Origin: Leptothrix discophora | GTDB taxonomy: Bacteria > Pseudomonadota > Gammaproteobacteria > Burkholderiales > Burkholderiaceae_C | Reading direction: 5' to 3' | DNA length: 64,000 bases | Assembly (NCBI RefSeq): GCF_030705305.1 | Contig: NZ_JAUZEE010000002.1 | Location: 62,001-126,000 of the forward strand | Shown: positions 22,089 through 31,641 of the stretch, piece after piece | How the letters are laid out: every line of letters begins with the position of its first letter | Position numbering within the stretch: position 1 is the first letter of the stretch | Program-made: the position numbers and the translations under genes | Notes under the pieces: generated by a model | Told to the model about the DNA's origin: nothing | Seen by the model: only the letters and a program-made list of their open reading frames with translations | Databases searched by the model: none

Positions 22089-23055
22089 CGCGCTGCTGAT
22101 CCTCTCGTCGATGCTGGGTGCGACGCTGCGCATCAGCGTGCCGCTGATCCTCTGCGCCATGGCCGGCGTGCTGAGCGAGCGGGCCGGCGTCATCGACATC
22201 GGCCTGGAAGGCAAGCTGCTGGCGGCGGCCTTCGCGGCGGCGGCCACCGGCGCCTGGGGCGCGCCGGCCGGGGTCGCGCTGCTGGCGGCGATCGGCGTGG
22301 CGGTCATGCTGAGCCTGGTGCATGGCCTGGCCTGCATCACCTTCAAGGGCGACCAGATCGTCTCGGGCGTGGCGCTCAACATCATCGCCCTGGGCCTCAC
22401 GGCGGTGCTGGGCCTGCACTGGTTTCACCGTGGCGGTCGCACGCCGGACGTGCCGCCGGAAGGCCGTTTCACCGCGCTGTTCCCGGACGCCGCGAGGGCG
22501 GTGCAGGACTGGCCGCTGGTCGGTCCCTTCGTCGCCGAGGGCCTGCTCAACCACAACCTGCTGACCTGGATCGCCTTCGCCAGCGTGCCGCTGGTCTGGT
22601 GGGGTCTCTACCGCACCCGCTTCGGCCTGCGCCTGCGCGCCGTCGGCGAGAACCCGGCGATGGTCGATGCCGCCGGCATCTCGGTGGCCGGGCTGCGCTA
22701 CCGCGCGGTCATGCTCGCGGGCGTGCTGTGCGGCATCGGCGGCACCTTCCTGACCCTGGCCCAGAACGCCAGCTTCACGCCCGGCATGAGCGCAGGCCGC
22801 GGCTTCATGGCGCTGGCGGCGATGGTGTTCGGCCACTGGCACCCGGTGCGCGCGTTCTGGGCCTGCCTGCTGTTCGGCCTGCTCGACGCGACCGCGATCC
22901 GCCTGCAGGGCCTGACGCTGCCGGGCATCGGCGCGGTGCCGGTGGAGCTGATCCAGGCCTTGCCCTACCTGCTGACGGTGGTGCTGCTGGCGGGCTTCTT
23001 CGGCCGTGCCGAATCGCCGGCCGCGCTCGGCCGCCCGTATACCAAGGAACGCTAG
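22081..23055 (+). CDS. ABC transporter permease 2 (BPD_transp_2 family)
   Basis: 324-residue inner-membrane permease and partner of the previous gene. The family stretch SERAGVIDIGLEGKLLAAAF and the coupling region GRGFMALAAMVFGHWHPV are clear, with eight to ten hydrophobic segments. Last gene of the importer operon. Its stop is about 44 bases from the 3' end of rnpB, which is transcribed toward it. Confidence 0.92.
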   Translation: MDDALLILSSMLGATLRISVPLILCAMAGVLSERAGVIDIGLEGKLLAAAFAAAATGAWGAPAGVALLAAIGVAVMLSLVHGLACITFKGDQIVSGVALNIIALGLTAVLGLHWFHRGGRTPDVPPEGRFTALFPDAARAVQDWPLVGPFVAEGLLNHNLLTWIAFASVPLVWWGLYRTRFGLRLRAVGENPAMVDAAGISVAGLRYRAVMLAGVLCGIGGTFLTLAQNASFTPGMSAGRGFMALAAMVFGHWHPVRAFWACLLFGLLDATAIRLQGLTLPGIGAVPVELIQALPYLLTVVLLAGFFGRAESPAALGRPYTKER

Positions 23056-23098
23056 AAGCCCGTGTTGATCGGCCATTGCGGCCATCGGGGGCAAAAGT

Positions 23099-23449
23099 GT
23101 GAAGCAAGCCGATAGGCCGGATTCTGTGCGGCCGCCGACCCCGAAAGGTCGTCGGCCGTGACCGCCATTCATCTGGGCCGGGGGTCGCCCCACCGGCTCG
23201 GTGCCACCTACCCGCCAGCTCGTGCGAGCCGCACTCCAGGGCCGCCGAAGCGACCTTGCACTGGCCTATTTGGTGTTGCTGCGCGTAGAGATTGCCCGTT
23301 TCACCCGAACTGAATCGGCTCGTCTCTGTTGCTCTGATCCTCACCTCACGGTGGACAGCCGTTAGCTGCTACGCCGCTCTGTGCAGTCCGGACCTTCCTC
23401 CAGTGCCACCTTTCGGATCCGGCACCAGCGACGGTCTGGCTTGCTTCAC
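23099..23449 (-). ncRNA. rnpB: RNase P RNA, bacterial type A
   Basis: Catalytic RNA of RNase P, which matures tRNA 5' ends. The ends pair: GTGAAGCAAGCC at the 5' end (23438-23449) with GGCTTGCTTCAC at the 3' end (23099-23110), forming helix P1. Universally conserved parts are readable on the minus strand: GAGGAAGGTCCGGAC, then GCAGCTAACGG, AGAGCAACAGAGACGAG and, near the 3' end, CACAGAATCCGGCCTATCGG. Length about 351 nt, normal for type A. A GACAAT hexamer 7 bases upstream (23456-23461) could be its -10. The ends are estimated from P1 pairing, so they may be off by a few bases. Confidence 0.95.
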
Positions 23450-23510
23450 GCCGTGATTGTCCCATGCGGGCCGAGCGCGCCTGCCCGGTGGCGTCGATAC
23501 CATCGAACGG

Positions 23511-24449
23511 ATGAGCTCGAATTCGATCCCGGCCGACACGGCCACGCTGGCCGCAACACCCGTCCACCACGCCCACCTCGACCTGTTCGCCGTCGTCTGC
23601 CTGGTGGGCTGCTGCGCGCTGTGGGGCCTCAACCAGGTCACGATCAAGCTGGTGCTGCCGGAGGTGCCGGCGATGCTGCAGCTGGCCATCCGCAGTGGCG
23701 TGGCCTTCGCGCTGGTGCTGCTGTGGATGCGCCATCGCGGCATCCGCTGGTCGCCGCGCGACGGCACGCTCGGCCCGGGCCTGCTGTCGGGCACGCTGTT
23801 CGCGATCGAGTTCGCCTGCATCTTCATCGGCCTGCAGCACACCACGGCGGCGCGCTCGGTGGTCTTCATCAACACCTCGCCCTTCATCGTCGCGATCGTG
23901 CTGGCGCTGCTGCTGCCGAGCGCGCGGCTGCGACCGCTGCAGGTCGTCGGCCTCGTGCTGGCCTTTGGTTCGGTGGCGCTGGCCTTTGCCGACCGCACCA
24001 GCGGTGGCGACCTGCTGGGCGACCTGCTGGTGCTGGGCGCTGGCCTGATGTGGGGACTGACGACGGTGGTGATCCGGCTGTCGGCGCTGCGCACCGCGCC
24101 GTCCGAGCTGACGCTGGCCTACCAGCTCGGCATGGCCACGCTGCTGTCGGTGGTGGCGACGCTCGTGACGGGGCAGACGCAGGCGCTGGCGAACGTCGCG
24201 CAATGGAGCGCGCTGGCCTGGGGTTCGCTGTTCTACCAGGCGGGTATCGTGACCTTCGCCAGCTACCTGCTGTGGTTCTGGCTGCTCACGCGCTACCCGA
24301 CGACCCAGGTGCAGGCCTTCGTCTTCCTGTCGCCGGTCTTCGGCACGCTGTTCGCGGGCGTGGTGCTGGGCGAGCCGGTCACCGCGCTGCTGCTGGTCGG
24401 CCTGGCCGGTGTCGGCATCGGCCTGAGCCTGCTGAACCGGCGCGGCTGA
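23511..24449 (+). CDS. EamA/DMT-family transporter
   Basis: 312-residue inner-membrane protein with ten predicted hydrophobic segments arranged as two EamA repeats. The first starts LFAVVCLVGCCALWGLNQV and the second GDLLVLGAGLMWGLTTVV. The family is of drug/metabolite exporters; the substrate is not predictable. The ATG at 23511 gives a short hydrophilic N-terminus before the first segment. The conserved ending FLSPVFGTLFAGVVLGEP is present. It is divergent from rnpB. Confidence 0.87.
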   Translation: MSSNSIPADTATLAATPVHHAHLDLFAVVCLVGCCALWGLNQVTIKLVLPEVPAMLQLAIRSGVAFALVLLWMRHRGIRWSPRDGTLGPGLLSGTLFAIEFACIFIGLQHTTAARSVVFINTSPFIVAIVLALLLPSARLRPLQVVGLVLAFGSVALAFADRTSGGDLLGDLLVLGAGLMWGLTTVVIRLSALRTAPSELTLAYQLGMATLLSVVATLVTGQTQALANVAQWSALAWGSLFYQAGIVTFASYLLWFWLLTRYPTTQVQAFVFLSPVFGTLFAGVVLGEPVTALLLVGLAGVGIGLSLLNRRG

Positions 24450-24479
24450 GTCGGCCCGCGCCAGCACCGGTCGGCCGGG

Positions 24480-25202
24480 TCAGCCTTTGCGCGAGCGGTC
24501 GGCGGCGTCGCCGAGTTCGCGCGGGACCAGCGCATCGGCAGCGGGCCGGACGCAGGCCTCGGCCGGCGCCACGTGCAGGGCATCGGTCGAGCCGCCTTCG
24601 GTGCGGAAGTGCTCGGGCATGGGGCCCTCGGCCCGCAGCGCGTCGACCTGGAAGCCGGCGTGGCCCAGCTGTCCCTCGTCGCGGCGATGACCGCGCATGC
24701 CGCTGCGCAGGTAGCGGTTCTGGTGATTGGGCCGCGGCACGTAGCGCGCCAGCTCGGTCAGGGCCATCTCGTAGACGTTGCGCTTGAACTCGATCACGAC
24801 CTCCAGCGGCACCCAGTAGTCGTGCCAGCGCCAGGCGTCGAACTCGGGGTGATCGGTGGCGCGCAGGTTCATGTCGCTGTCGCGACCGAGCAGCTGCAGC
24901 AGGAACCAGATCTGCTTCTGGCCCTTGTAGTGACCGCGCGCGTCGCGGCGGATGTAGTGGTCGGGCACCTCGTAGCGCAACCAGTCGCGGGTGCGGGCAA
25001 TGATGCGCACGTGCTCGGGATGCAAGCCCACCTCTTCGTGGAGCTCGCGAAACATCGCCTGCTCGGGCGATTCACCATGTTTGATGCCGCCCTGCGGGAA
25101 TTGCCAGGAGTGCGTCCGGATGCGTTTGCCCCAGAACACCTGGCTCCGCTGGTTGAGCAGGATGATGCCGACGTTGGGCCGGAAGCCTTCACGGTCGAGC
25201 AT
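24480..25202 (-). CDS. rppH: RNA pyrophosphohydrolase (Nudix) RppH
   Basis: Removes pyrophosphate from the 5' end of mRNA and so triggers decay by RNase E. The Nudix box [23 protein letters not shown] lies at about 38-60, written here with a break. RppH features [36 protein letters not shown] and [11 protein letters not shown] agree with the family. At 240 residues it is longer than E. coli RppH (176); the extra C-terminal part (from about 165) is unconserved. The start ATG at 25202 is preceded by GGGG 8 bases up. It is divergent from proS, a common pairing in betaproteobacteria. Confidence 0.93.
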   Translation of the reverse strand: MLDREGFRPNVGIILLNQRSQVFWGKRIRTHSWQFPQGGIKHGESPEQAMFRELHEEVGLHPEHVRIIARTRDWLRYEVPDHYIRRDARGHYKGQKQIWFLLQLLGRDSDMNLRATDHPEFDAWRWHDYWVPLEVVIEFKRNVYEMALTELARYVPRPNHQNRYLRSGMRGHRRDEGQLGHAGFQVDALRAEGPMPEHFRTEGGSTDALHVAPAEACVRPAADALVPRELGDAADRSRKG

Positions 25203-25308
25203 AATCAGACCCCAATTTTCAAGTTGGTTTGATTATTGCACTGGCCCTTGCGGCGCAACCCCGGCAAATACCCACTCGGGGCGGTGCATCTCCAGGTGAA
25301 CCCCCCGC
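25203..25308. promoter_or_regulatory. Divergent rppH/proS promoter region
   Basis: 106 bases with a local AT-rich island (25200-25240) unlike the rest of the window. It includes an imperfect palindrome AATCAGACCCCAA...TTGGTTTGATT (about 25203-25233). Each arm has a GATTAT-like -10 candidate, one facing proS (25230-25235) and one facing rppH. No T-box is seen. Exact promoters are not certain. Confidence 0.4.
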
Positions 25309-27054
25309 ATGAAAGCAACCCAGTTCTTCATCTCCACGCTGAAGGAAGCGCCCGCTGACGCCGAGGTCAGGAGCCATCAGCTGATGATGCGCGCCGGCAT
25401 GATCAAGCGGCTTGGAGCCGGCATCTACAACTACATGCCGATGGGCCTGCGGGTGATCCGCAAGGTCGAGGCCATCATCCGCGAGGAGATGAACCGGGCC
25501 GGCGCGGTCGAGCTGCTGATGCCGGTCGTGCAGCCCGCCGAGCTGTGGCAGGAGACCGGCCGCTTCGACAAGATGGGCCCCGAGCTGCTGCGGGTGAAGG
25601 ATCGCCACGACCGCGACTTCATCATCCAGCCGACCAGCGAGGAGGTCGTCACCGACATCGCCCGCCAGGAACTGCGCAGCTACAAGCAGCTGCCGAAGAA
25701 TTTCTATCACATCCAGACCAAGTTCCGCGACGAGCGCCGGCCCCGTTTCGGCGTGATGCGCGGGCGCGAGTTCACGATGAAGGATGCGTACTCCTTCGAC
25801 CGTGATCCGGCCGGCGCGGCCAGGTCCTACGAGGCCATGTTTGCGGCCTACAAGCGCATCTTCGACCGCTTCGGGCTGGCCTATCGCGCCGTCGCGGCCG
25901 ACACCGGCGCCATCGGCGGCGACCTGTCGCACGAGTTCCAGGTCATCGCCGACACCGGCGAGGACGCCATCATCTACTGCCCGACCAGCGACTACGCCGC
26001 CAACATCGAGCTGGCCGAGGCCGTCGCGCCGGCCGGTGGCCGGGCCGCGCCGACGCAGGCGCTGGCCAAGACGCCCACGCCCGGCAAGGCCACTTGCGCC
26101 GACGTCGCCGCGCTGCTGGGCCTGCCGCTGACGCAGACCGTCAAGTCGCTGGTGCTGGCCACCGACGCGCTCGACGAGGCCGGCGACATCGTCAAGTCCA
26201 CCGTCTGGCTGCTGCTGGTGCGTGGCGACCACGATCTCAACGAGGTCAAGGCCGGCAAGGTCGAGGGCCTCAAGGGCGGCTTCCGCTTTGCGACGCCGGC
26301 CGAGATCGACGAGCACTTCGGCTGCAAGCCCGGTTACCTCGGCCCGATCGGGCTGAAGAAGCCGGTCCAGGTCATCGTCGACCGCACCGTCGCGGCCATG
26401 TCCGACTTCGTCTGCGGCGCCAACGACGTCGACCACCACTACACCGGCGCCAACTGGGGCCGCGACCTGCCCGAACCCGATGTGGTAGCCGACCTGCGCA
26501 ACGTGGTCGAGGGCGATCCGTCGCCCGACGGCAAGGGCGTGCTGGCGATCCAGCGCGGCATCGAGGTCGGTCACGTGTTCTACCTGGGCACCAAGTACAG
26601 CCAGGCGATGAACGCGACCTACCTCGACGAGACCGGCAAGCCGCGCCTGATGGAGATGGGCTGCTACGGCATCGGCGTGACCCGCATCCTGGGCGCGGCG
26701 ATCGAACAGAACCACGACGCACGCGGGATCATCTGGCCCGAGTCGATTGCGCCGTTCACGGTCGTGATCTGCCCGATCGGCTACGACCGCTCGGCCGAGG
26801 TCAAGGCCGCCGCCGACGCGCTGCACGACGAGCTGCGCGACGCCGGCATCGACGTGCTGCTGGACGACCGCGGCGAGCGCCCCGGCGCGATGTTCGCGGA
26901 CTGGGAGCTGATCGGCGTGCCGCACCGCGTCGTCATCTCCGACCGTGGCCTGAAGGACGGCAAGGTCGAGGCGCAGGGCCGTCGCGACGAGGCCGCCACC
27001 GCCGTGCCTGCCGCCGAGATCGCGGCCTGGGTGAAGGGCCGCGTCCAGGTCTGA
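25309..27054 (+). CDS. proS: Prolyl-tRNA synthetase (bacterial type, with editing domain)
   Basis: Charges tRNA-Pro. 581 residues, the usual bacterial length. The class II core begins [19 protein letters not shown], with motif 1 near [13 protein letters not shown], motif 2 [17 protein letters not shown], an inserted editing domain (about 225-400, with the VKSLVLA region) and motif 3 [14 protein letters not shown]. An anticodon-binding domain follows (VVICPIGYD). The ATG at 25309 fits the conserved N-terminus. The lytic transglycosylase gene follows 11 bases later. Confidence 0.97.
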   Translation: MKATQFFISTLKEAPADAEVRSHQLMMRAGMIKRLGAGIYNYMPMGLRVIRKVEAIIREEMNRAGAVELLMPVVQPAELWQETGRFDKMGPELLRVKDRHDRDFIIQPTSEEVVTDIARQELRSYKQLPKNFYHIQTKFRDERRPRFGVMRGREFTMKDAYSFDRDPAGAARSYEAMFAAYKRIFDRFGLAYRAVAADTGAIGGDLSHEFQVIADTGEDAIIYCPTSDYAANIELAEAVAPAGGRAAPTQALAKTPTPGKATCADVAALLGLPLTQTVKSLVLATDALDEAGDIVKSTVWLLLVRGDHDLNEVKAGKVEGLKGGFRFATPAEIDEHFGCKPGYLGPIGLKKPVQVIVDRTVAAMSDFVCGANDVDHHYTGANWGRDLPEPDVVADLRNVVEGDPSPDGKGVLAIQRGIEVGHVFYLGTKYSQAMNATYLDETGKPRLMEMGCYGIGVTRILGAAIEQNHDARGIIWPESIAPFTVVICPIGYDRSAEVKAAADALHDELRDAGIDVLLDDRGERPGAMFADWELIGVPHRVVISDRGLKDGKVEAQGRRDEAATAVPAAEIAAWVKGRVQV

Positions 27055-27065
27055 GGACCGACGCG

Positions 27066-27728
27066 ATGCGCGCGATGCCGGCCTGGAAGCAGCTCGCGAT
27101 CGTCGCGGCGCTGCTGTGCGCGACGGCATCGGCGCGGGCCGGCCGGCAAGCCGAGGAACCGCTGGCCGATGCGGTGCGTGGTGCCCTCGCCGCGGCGGTG
27201 GCCGATGGCGCGCCGCCGCGCCTGGAGTTCGCCCACATCGAGCAGCGGCTGGCCTACCTGCGCTGGCTGGGCCAGGCCAGCGAGCGGCTCAAGCGCCGCA
27301 AGCCCGACTTCGACGTGCGGCGCGAGTTCCTCGAAGCCGTCTGGTACGAGAGCCGTCGCGCCGGTCTGGACCCGTCGCTGGTGCTGGGGCTGGTCGAGGT
27401 CGAGAGCGGCTTCCGCAAGTACGCGATCTCGAGCGCCGGGGCGCGCGGCTACATGCAGGTGATGCCCTTCTGGGTCCGCCTGATCGGCGACGGCGATGCC
27501 GGCCGGCTGTTCCACCTGCAGGCCAACCTGCGATTCGGCTGCGTGATCCTGCGCCACTACATCGACCGCGAGCAGGGCAACCTGTTCATGGCGCTGGGCC
27601 GCTACAACGGCAGCCGCGGCAAGGCGGCCTATCCGGATGCCGTGCTGGCCGCCCGCCAGCGCTGGGTCCAGCCTGAGGCCGACCTGCGCATCGCCACCGG
27701 CGTGGCACCTTTGCCGGTGCCACGCTGA
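27066..27728 (+). CDS. Lytic transglycosylase (SLT domain)
   Basis: 220-residue periplasmic enzyme predicted to cleave peptidoglycan. A signal peptide (QLAIVAALLCATASARA) is followed by an SLT catalytic domain: LVLGLVEVESGFRKYAISSAGA with the catalytic Glu in the ES motif (Glu113), then RGYMQVMP, and AMALGRYNGSRG with the expected ALGRYNGS. The ATG at 27066 is 11 bases after proS, so the two are likely cotranscribed. A second in-frame ATG three codons on is an alternative start. Confidence 0.9.
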   Translation: MRAMPAWKQLAIVAALLCATASARAGRQAEEPLADAVRGALAAAVADGAPPRLEFAHIEQRLAYLRWLGQASERLKRRKPDFDVRREFLEAVWYESRRAGLDPSLVLGLVEVESGFRKYAISSAGARGYMQVMPFWVRLIGDGDAGRLFHLQANLRFGCVILRHYIDREQGNLFMALGRYNGSRGKAAYPDAVLAARQRWVQPEADLRIATGVAPLPVPR

Positions 27729-27759
27729 CGGGCACGAAGACCCGCGCCCACCGGCGGAA

Positions 27760-29277
27760 TCAGTGGATCGTCGCGGGTCCGGTGGTCATGCCCCGGGCGC
27801 GACGGATGCGGTGGATCAGGCGCGGCAGCACCAGCACCGACACGATCACCAGCAGCAGGCCCAGCGAGACCGGGCGGTCGATGAAGACGCGCCAGTGGCC
27901 TTCGCCGATCGACATCGCGTTGCGCAGCTGGGCCTCGGCCAGCGGGCCCAGGATCATGCCGACGACCACCGGCGCGGTCGGGAAGTCGTAGCGCCGCATG
28001 ACCAGGCCGAGCAGGCCGATGCCGTAGAGCAGCACCAGGTCGAAGGCCGACTGGCGCATGCCGTAGACGCCCACCGTCGCGAAGATCAGGATGCCGGCGT
28101 AGAGCTGCGGCTTGGGCACGTCCAGCAGCTTGACCCAGAGCTTGACCAGCGGGAGGTTCAGCACCAGCAGCATCACGTTGCCGATGTAGAGCGAGGCGAT
28201 CAGCGCCCAGACCAGCGCGCCGTTGGTGTCGAACAGCTGCGGGCCCGGGTTGATGCCGTAGTTCTGGAACGCGCCCAGCAGGATCGCGGTCGTGTTGGAG
28301 GTCGGGATGCCCAGCGTCAGCAGCGGGATCAGCGTGGCGGTGATGGCCGCGTTGTTGGCCGCCTCCGGACCGGCCACGCCCTCGATCGCGCCGGTGGTGC
28401 CGAATTCGTCCTTGTGCCGTGACAGCTTCTTCTCGGTCGCGTAGCTCAGGAAGGTCGGGATCTCGCTGCCGCCGGCCGGGATGGTGCCGAAGGGGAAGCC
28501 GATGAAGGTGGCGCGGATCCAGGCCGGCCAGGAACGTTTCCATTCCTCGCGCGTCATGTGGACCTGGCTCATCTTGTTGCGCGTCTCCTGGACCTTGTTG
28601 TCGTAGAGCACGACGAACAGCGCCTCGCCGACCGCGAACAGGCCGACCGCGACCAGCACCACCTCCAGGCCGTCCATCAGCTCGGGCACGCCCAGCGTGT
28701 AGCGGACCTGGCCGGAGATCTGGTCGATGCCGATCAGCCCCATCGCCAGGCCGATGCCCAGCGCCGTCAGGCCACGCAGCTTGCTGCGGCCGAGCACGGC
28801 GCTGACGGTGATGAAGGCCAGCAGCATCAGCATGAAGTACTCGGGCGGGCCGAGCTTGATGGCGTGTTCGGCCACCAGCGGCGCGAACAGCGTGACCAGC
28901 ACCGTGGCGATGGTGCCGGCCACGAAGGAGCCGATTGCCGCCGTGGCCAGGGCCGCGCCGGCGCGGCCGTTCTTGGCCATCTTGTTGCCTTCCATCGCCG
29001 TCACCATCGAGCCGGCCTCGCCGGGAGTGTTCAGCAGGATGGAGGTGGTCGAGCCGCCGTACATCGCGCCGTAGTAGATGCCGGCGAAGAAGATCATCGA
29101 GGCGGTGGCCTCGACCTTCAGCGTGATGGGCAGCAGCATCGCCACGACCGTGGCGGGCCCGAGGCCGGGCAGCACGCCAATGGCCGTGCCCAGCGTGCAG
29201 CCCAGCAGCGACCACAGCAGGTTGATCGGCGTGCCGGCCGTCATGAAGCCGGCCAGCAATTGGTTCCAGATGTCCAT
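27760..29277 (-). CDS. tctA: Tripartite tricarboxylate transporter large permease TctA
   Basis: 505-residue inner-membrane transporter with about 11-12 hydrophobic segments, of the TctA family. Signature stretches include [17 protein letters not shown] near the N-terminus, [19 protein letters not shown], the [12 protein letters not shown] motif, and [15 protein letters not shown] in the second half. It uses the sodium or proton gradient to import citrate-like acids captured by TctC. Third gene of tctCBA, about 74 bases after tctB. Confidence 0.95.
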   Translation of the reverse strand: MDIWNQLLAGFMTAGTPINLLWSLLGCTLGTAIGVLPGLGPATVVAMLLPITLKVEATASMIFFAGIYYGAMYGGSTTSILLNTPGEAGSMVTAMEGNKMAKNGRAGAALATAAIGSFVAGTIATVLVTLFAPLVAEHAIKLGPPEYFMLMLLAFITVSAVLGRSKLRGLTALGIGLAMGLIGIDQISGQVRYTLGVPELMDGLEVVLVAVGLFAVGEALFVVLYDNKVQETRNKMSQVHMTREEWKRSWPAWIRATFIGFPFGTIPAGGSEIPTFLSYATEKKLSRHKDEFGTTGAIEGVAGPEAANNAAITATLIPLLTLGIPTSNTTAILLGAFQNYGINPGPQLFDTNGALVWALIASLYIGNVMLLVLNLPLVKLWVKLLDVPKPQLYAGILIFATVGVYGMRQSAFDLVLLYGIGLLGLVMRRYDFPTAPVVVGMILGPLAEAQLRNAMSIGEGHWRVFIDRPVSLGLLLVIVSVLVLPRLIHRIRRARGMTTGPATIH

Positions 29278-29351
29278 GGGGTATCCCGTCGGGGAACACA
29301 GGCGATGCGGGCGCCGCAGCGTGGTGCGGCGCCCGGATCAGGGGAGGCGGC

Positions 29352-29852
29352 TCAGAGCCAGCCGCCGAGGCCGAGGCCGGGCAGCTGGATGGCCAGCAGC
29401 TTGCCGAACAGCCAGTACACCGGCGCGGCAATCGCGATGCCGGTCAGCGCGTCGCGCACCCAGCTGCGCCAGCCGCTCAGCCGGTCACCGCGCGCGACCT
29501 GGAAGCCGCGCGCCGCCAGCAGGAAACACAGCGCACAGGCCAGCACGAAGCCGATGCGGGTGATCAGCAGCGCGTTGAGCAGGATGCCGGCGCTGACCCA
29601 GGCGAAGCCGATCCAGTGGCCGCGCTCGTCGCCCTCCGGGCCGTCGAATTCGCGGAAGCCGCCGACCCGCGCATGGGCGACCAGCAGCAGGCCGCAGACC
29701 AGCAGCAGCGCGCTCACGACCAGCGGCAGGAAGTTCGGGCCGACGCCGCCGTAGCCGGCCTCGGACGGCATCGACATCGCGCCGGCCCCGTAGCCCAGCG
29801 CGATCACGACGACGCCGGCGCCGACGCCGGTCTGCGCGAGCCGGTCGCTCAC
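29352..29852 (-). CDS. tctB: Tripartite tricarboxylate transporter small subunit TctB
   Basis: 166-residue membrane protein with four hydrophobic segments, the usual form of TctB: GAGVVVIALGYGAGAMSM, GPNFLPLVVSALLLVCGLLL, WVSAGILLNALLITRIGFVLA and DALTGIAIAAPVYWLFGK (each an approximate helix). The start GTG at 29850-29852 overlaps the tctC stop as GTGA, indicating translational coupling. It ends 74 bases before tctA. Confidence 0.88.
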   Translation of the reverse strand: MSDRLAQTGVGAGVVVIALGYGAGAMSMPSEAGYGGVGPNFLPLVVSALLLVCGLLLVAHARVGGFREFDGPEGDERGHWIGFAWVSAGILLNALLITRIGFVLACALCFLLAARGFQVARGDRLSGWRSWVRDALTGIAIAAPVYWLFGKLLAIQLPGLGLGGWL

Positions 29853-30821
29853 GACACCATCCCCGCCTTGTGCATGATGTCGTGCAGGCTGGTGAACTCG
29901 CTGTCGACGAACTTGGCGAAGTCGGCGCCCGCCAGGAAGGCCGGCGTCCACTTGTTCAGCGCCATCGCATCGGCCCAGGGCTTGCTCCGGGCCAGCTGCG
30001 TGACCAGCTCGACCAGCGCCTTCTGCTGCTCGGCCGTGATGCCAGGCGCCGCGTAGACGCCGCGCCAGTTGCCGATCTCGACGTTGATGCCCTGTTCCTT
30101 GAGCGTCGGGATCGCGACGCCGGGCAGGCGCTCGCCGGAGGTCACCGCGATGGCGCGCATCTTGCCGCTGGCGATGTACTCGTCGAACTCGCTGTAGCCG
30201 CTGCCGCCGACCGTGACGTTGCCGCCCAGGATGGCCGCGACCGCCTCGCCGCCGCCCCGGAAGGCGACGTAGTTGATCTTGGCCGCGTCGACGCCGACAT
30301 CGCGCGCGATCATGGCCGCGGCGATGTGCTCGGTGGAACCACGCGAACCGCCGCCCCACTTGACGCTGCCCGGGTCCTTCTTCATCTGCTCGACCACGTC
30401 CTTCATCGTCTTGAAGGGGGAAGCGGCCGGCAGCACGAAGACGTTGTATTCGCTGGTCAGTCGGGCAATCGGCGTGGCGGTCTTCAGGTCAACCGGCGGC
30501 TTGCCGGTGATCAGGCCACCGAGCATCACGGCGCCCATCACCATCAGCGCGTTCGGGTCGCCCTTGCTGGCATTGACGAACTGCGCCAGGCCGATGGCCC
30601 CGGCCGCGCCGCCCTTGTTCTCGAACTGCACGGCGCTGGCCAGGCCGGCGTCCTGCAGGGCCTTGCCCATGGCCCGGCCAGTGGCGTCCCAGCCGCCGCC
30701 CGGGTTGGCGGGAATCATCAGCTTGAGGTTGGCCGCCGCGCGGGCGCTCAGCGGCAGGCCGCCGGCGGCCTGCCAGCGTGGCCAGCGCGCCCAGGGACTT
30801 CAGGAAGGTGTCTCGACGCAT
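29849..30821 (-). pseudogene. tctC: Tripartite tricarboxylate transporter binding protein TctC, frameshifted in the signal peptide
   Basis: Periplasmic solute receptor of the TctC (Bug) family. From MIPANPGGGWDATGRAMG on, the mature protein is intact to the end (family features WGGGSRGSTEHIAA, GNVTVGGSGYSEF). The natural start ATG at 30819-30821 encodes MRRDTFLKSLGALATL and then runs out of frame. Removing one base near 30769-30774 would rejoin it to the frame reading QAAGGLPLSARAAANLKL. The downstream frame has a TGA upstream and no ATG/GTG/TTG before MIPANP, so without the shift no secreted TctC is made. Either a real inactivation or a sequencing error. The tctB and tctA genes downstream look intact. 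Confidence 0.8.
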
Positions 30822-30933
30822 GGTGCGGGTCTCCGTTGTCGTGTGGCAGGAAGGACAGAATCGATGCCCGGATGGTGCCGAAGCTGGCTGTCGATCGGCT
30901 GTCCGGCACCTCGGGGAAAACACCGGCCACGCC

Positions 30934-31641
30934 ATGAAATTGCTGCTCATCGAAGACAACCCGGCCATGCAGACCACGCTGCAGCGCGCCTTCGAGCGCA
31001 CCGGTGCGCAGGTGGTGGCCTGCGGCGACGGCGCCCGCGCGCTCGACCGCTGGCGTGCCAGCGTGCCCGACGTCGTGCTGCTCGACCTCAGCCTGCCGGG
31101 CCTGGACGGGCTGGAGGTGCTCAGCCGTGCCCGCGCCGAAGGGCTGGACACGCCGGTGCTGATCCTGACCGCGCGCAGCGCCGTCGGTGACCGCGTGCTG
31201 GGCCTGAACACCGGCGCGGACGACTACCTCGCCAAGCCCTTCGACCTCGACGAGCTGGACGCCCGGGTGCGCGCGCTGGCCCGTCGTCGCGCGCCCACGC
31301 ACCATGTCCAGCCGGCCTACTGCGGCCTGCAGGCCGATGCCGAGAGTGGTGCGGTCTACGCTCACGGCCAGGCGATGGAACTGGCCCCGCGCGAGGCCGC
31401 GCTGTTGCGCGCGCTGCTGGCCCGGCCCGGCCAGGCGGTCGCCAAGGATCGCCTGTTCGAGCTGGTCTTCGCCGGCGAGGCCGACGTCCAGCCCGATGCG
31501 ATCGAGGTGGTCGCCTACCGGCTGCGCAAGCGCCTGGCCAGCACCGGCGCGAAGCTGGTGACGCTGCGCGGGCTGGGCTACCTGCTCGCGCCGCAGGACC
31601 CGGCCGAGCCGGGCGTGGGCGGCACCGGGGGCGGTGCGTGA
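30934..31641 (+). CDS. tctD: Response regulator TctD (OmpR family)
   Basis: 235 residues. The receiver domain has the acidic pair Glu7-Asp8, the phosphoacceptor Asp51 (LLDLSLPGLDG) and Lys101 (LAKPF). A winged-helix DNA-binding domain follows (ELAPREAALLRALLARPGQ, VVAYRLRKRL, VTLRGLGYLL). It is divergent from tctC by 112 bases and directly followed by its kinase. This layout is the standard one for TctD activating tctCBA in response to citrate-like acids. The ATG at 30934 begins the receiver. Confidence 0.94.
   Translation: MKLLLIEDNPAMQTTLQRAFERTGAQVVACGDGARALDRWRASVPDVVLLDLSLPGLDGLEVLSRARAEGLDTPVLILTARSAVGDRVLGLNTGADDYLAKPFDLDELDARVRALARRRAPTHHVQPAYCGLQADAESGAVYAHGQAMELAPREAALLRALLARPGQAVAKDRLFELVFAGEADVQPDAIEVVAYRLRKRLASTGAKLVTLRGLGYLLAPQDPAEPGVGGTGGGA

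Noticed and set aside
22805-24467. Open frames across the rnpB region
   Set aside because: They run through RNase P RNA, whose conserved helices explain the sequence.
25203-25308. T-box riboswitch before proS
   Set aside because: The leader is too short and has no T-box core; T-boxes are rare in betaproteobacteria.
25219-27129. Open frame of 636 codons opposite proS
   Set aside because: Pure antisense of proS, with His/Gln/Val-rich composition and no domain.
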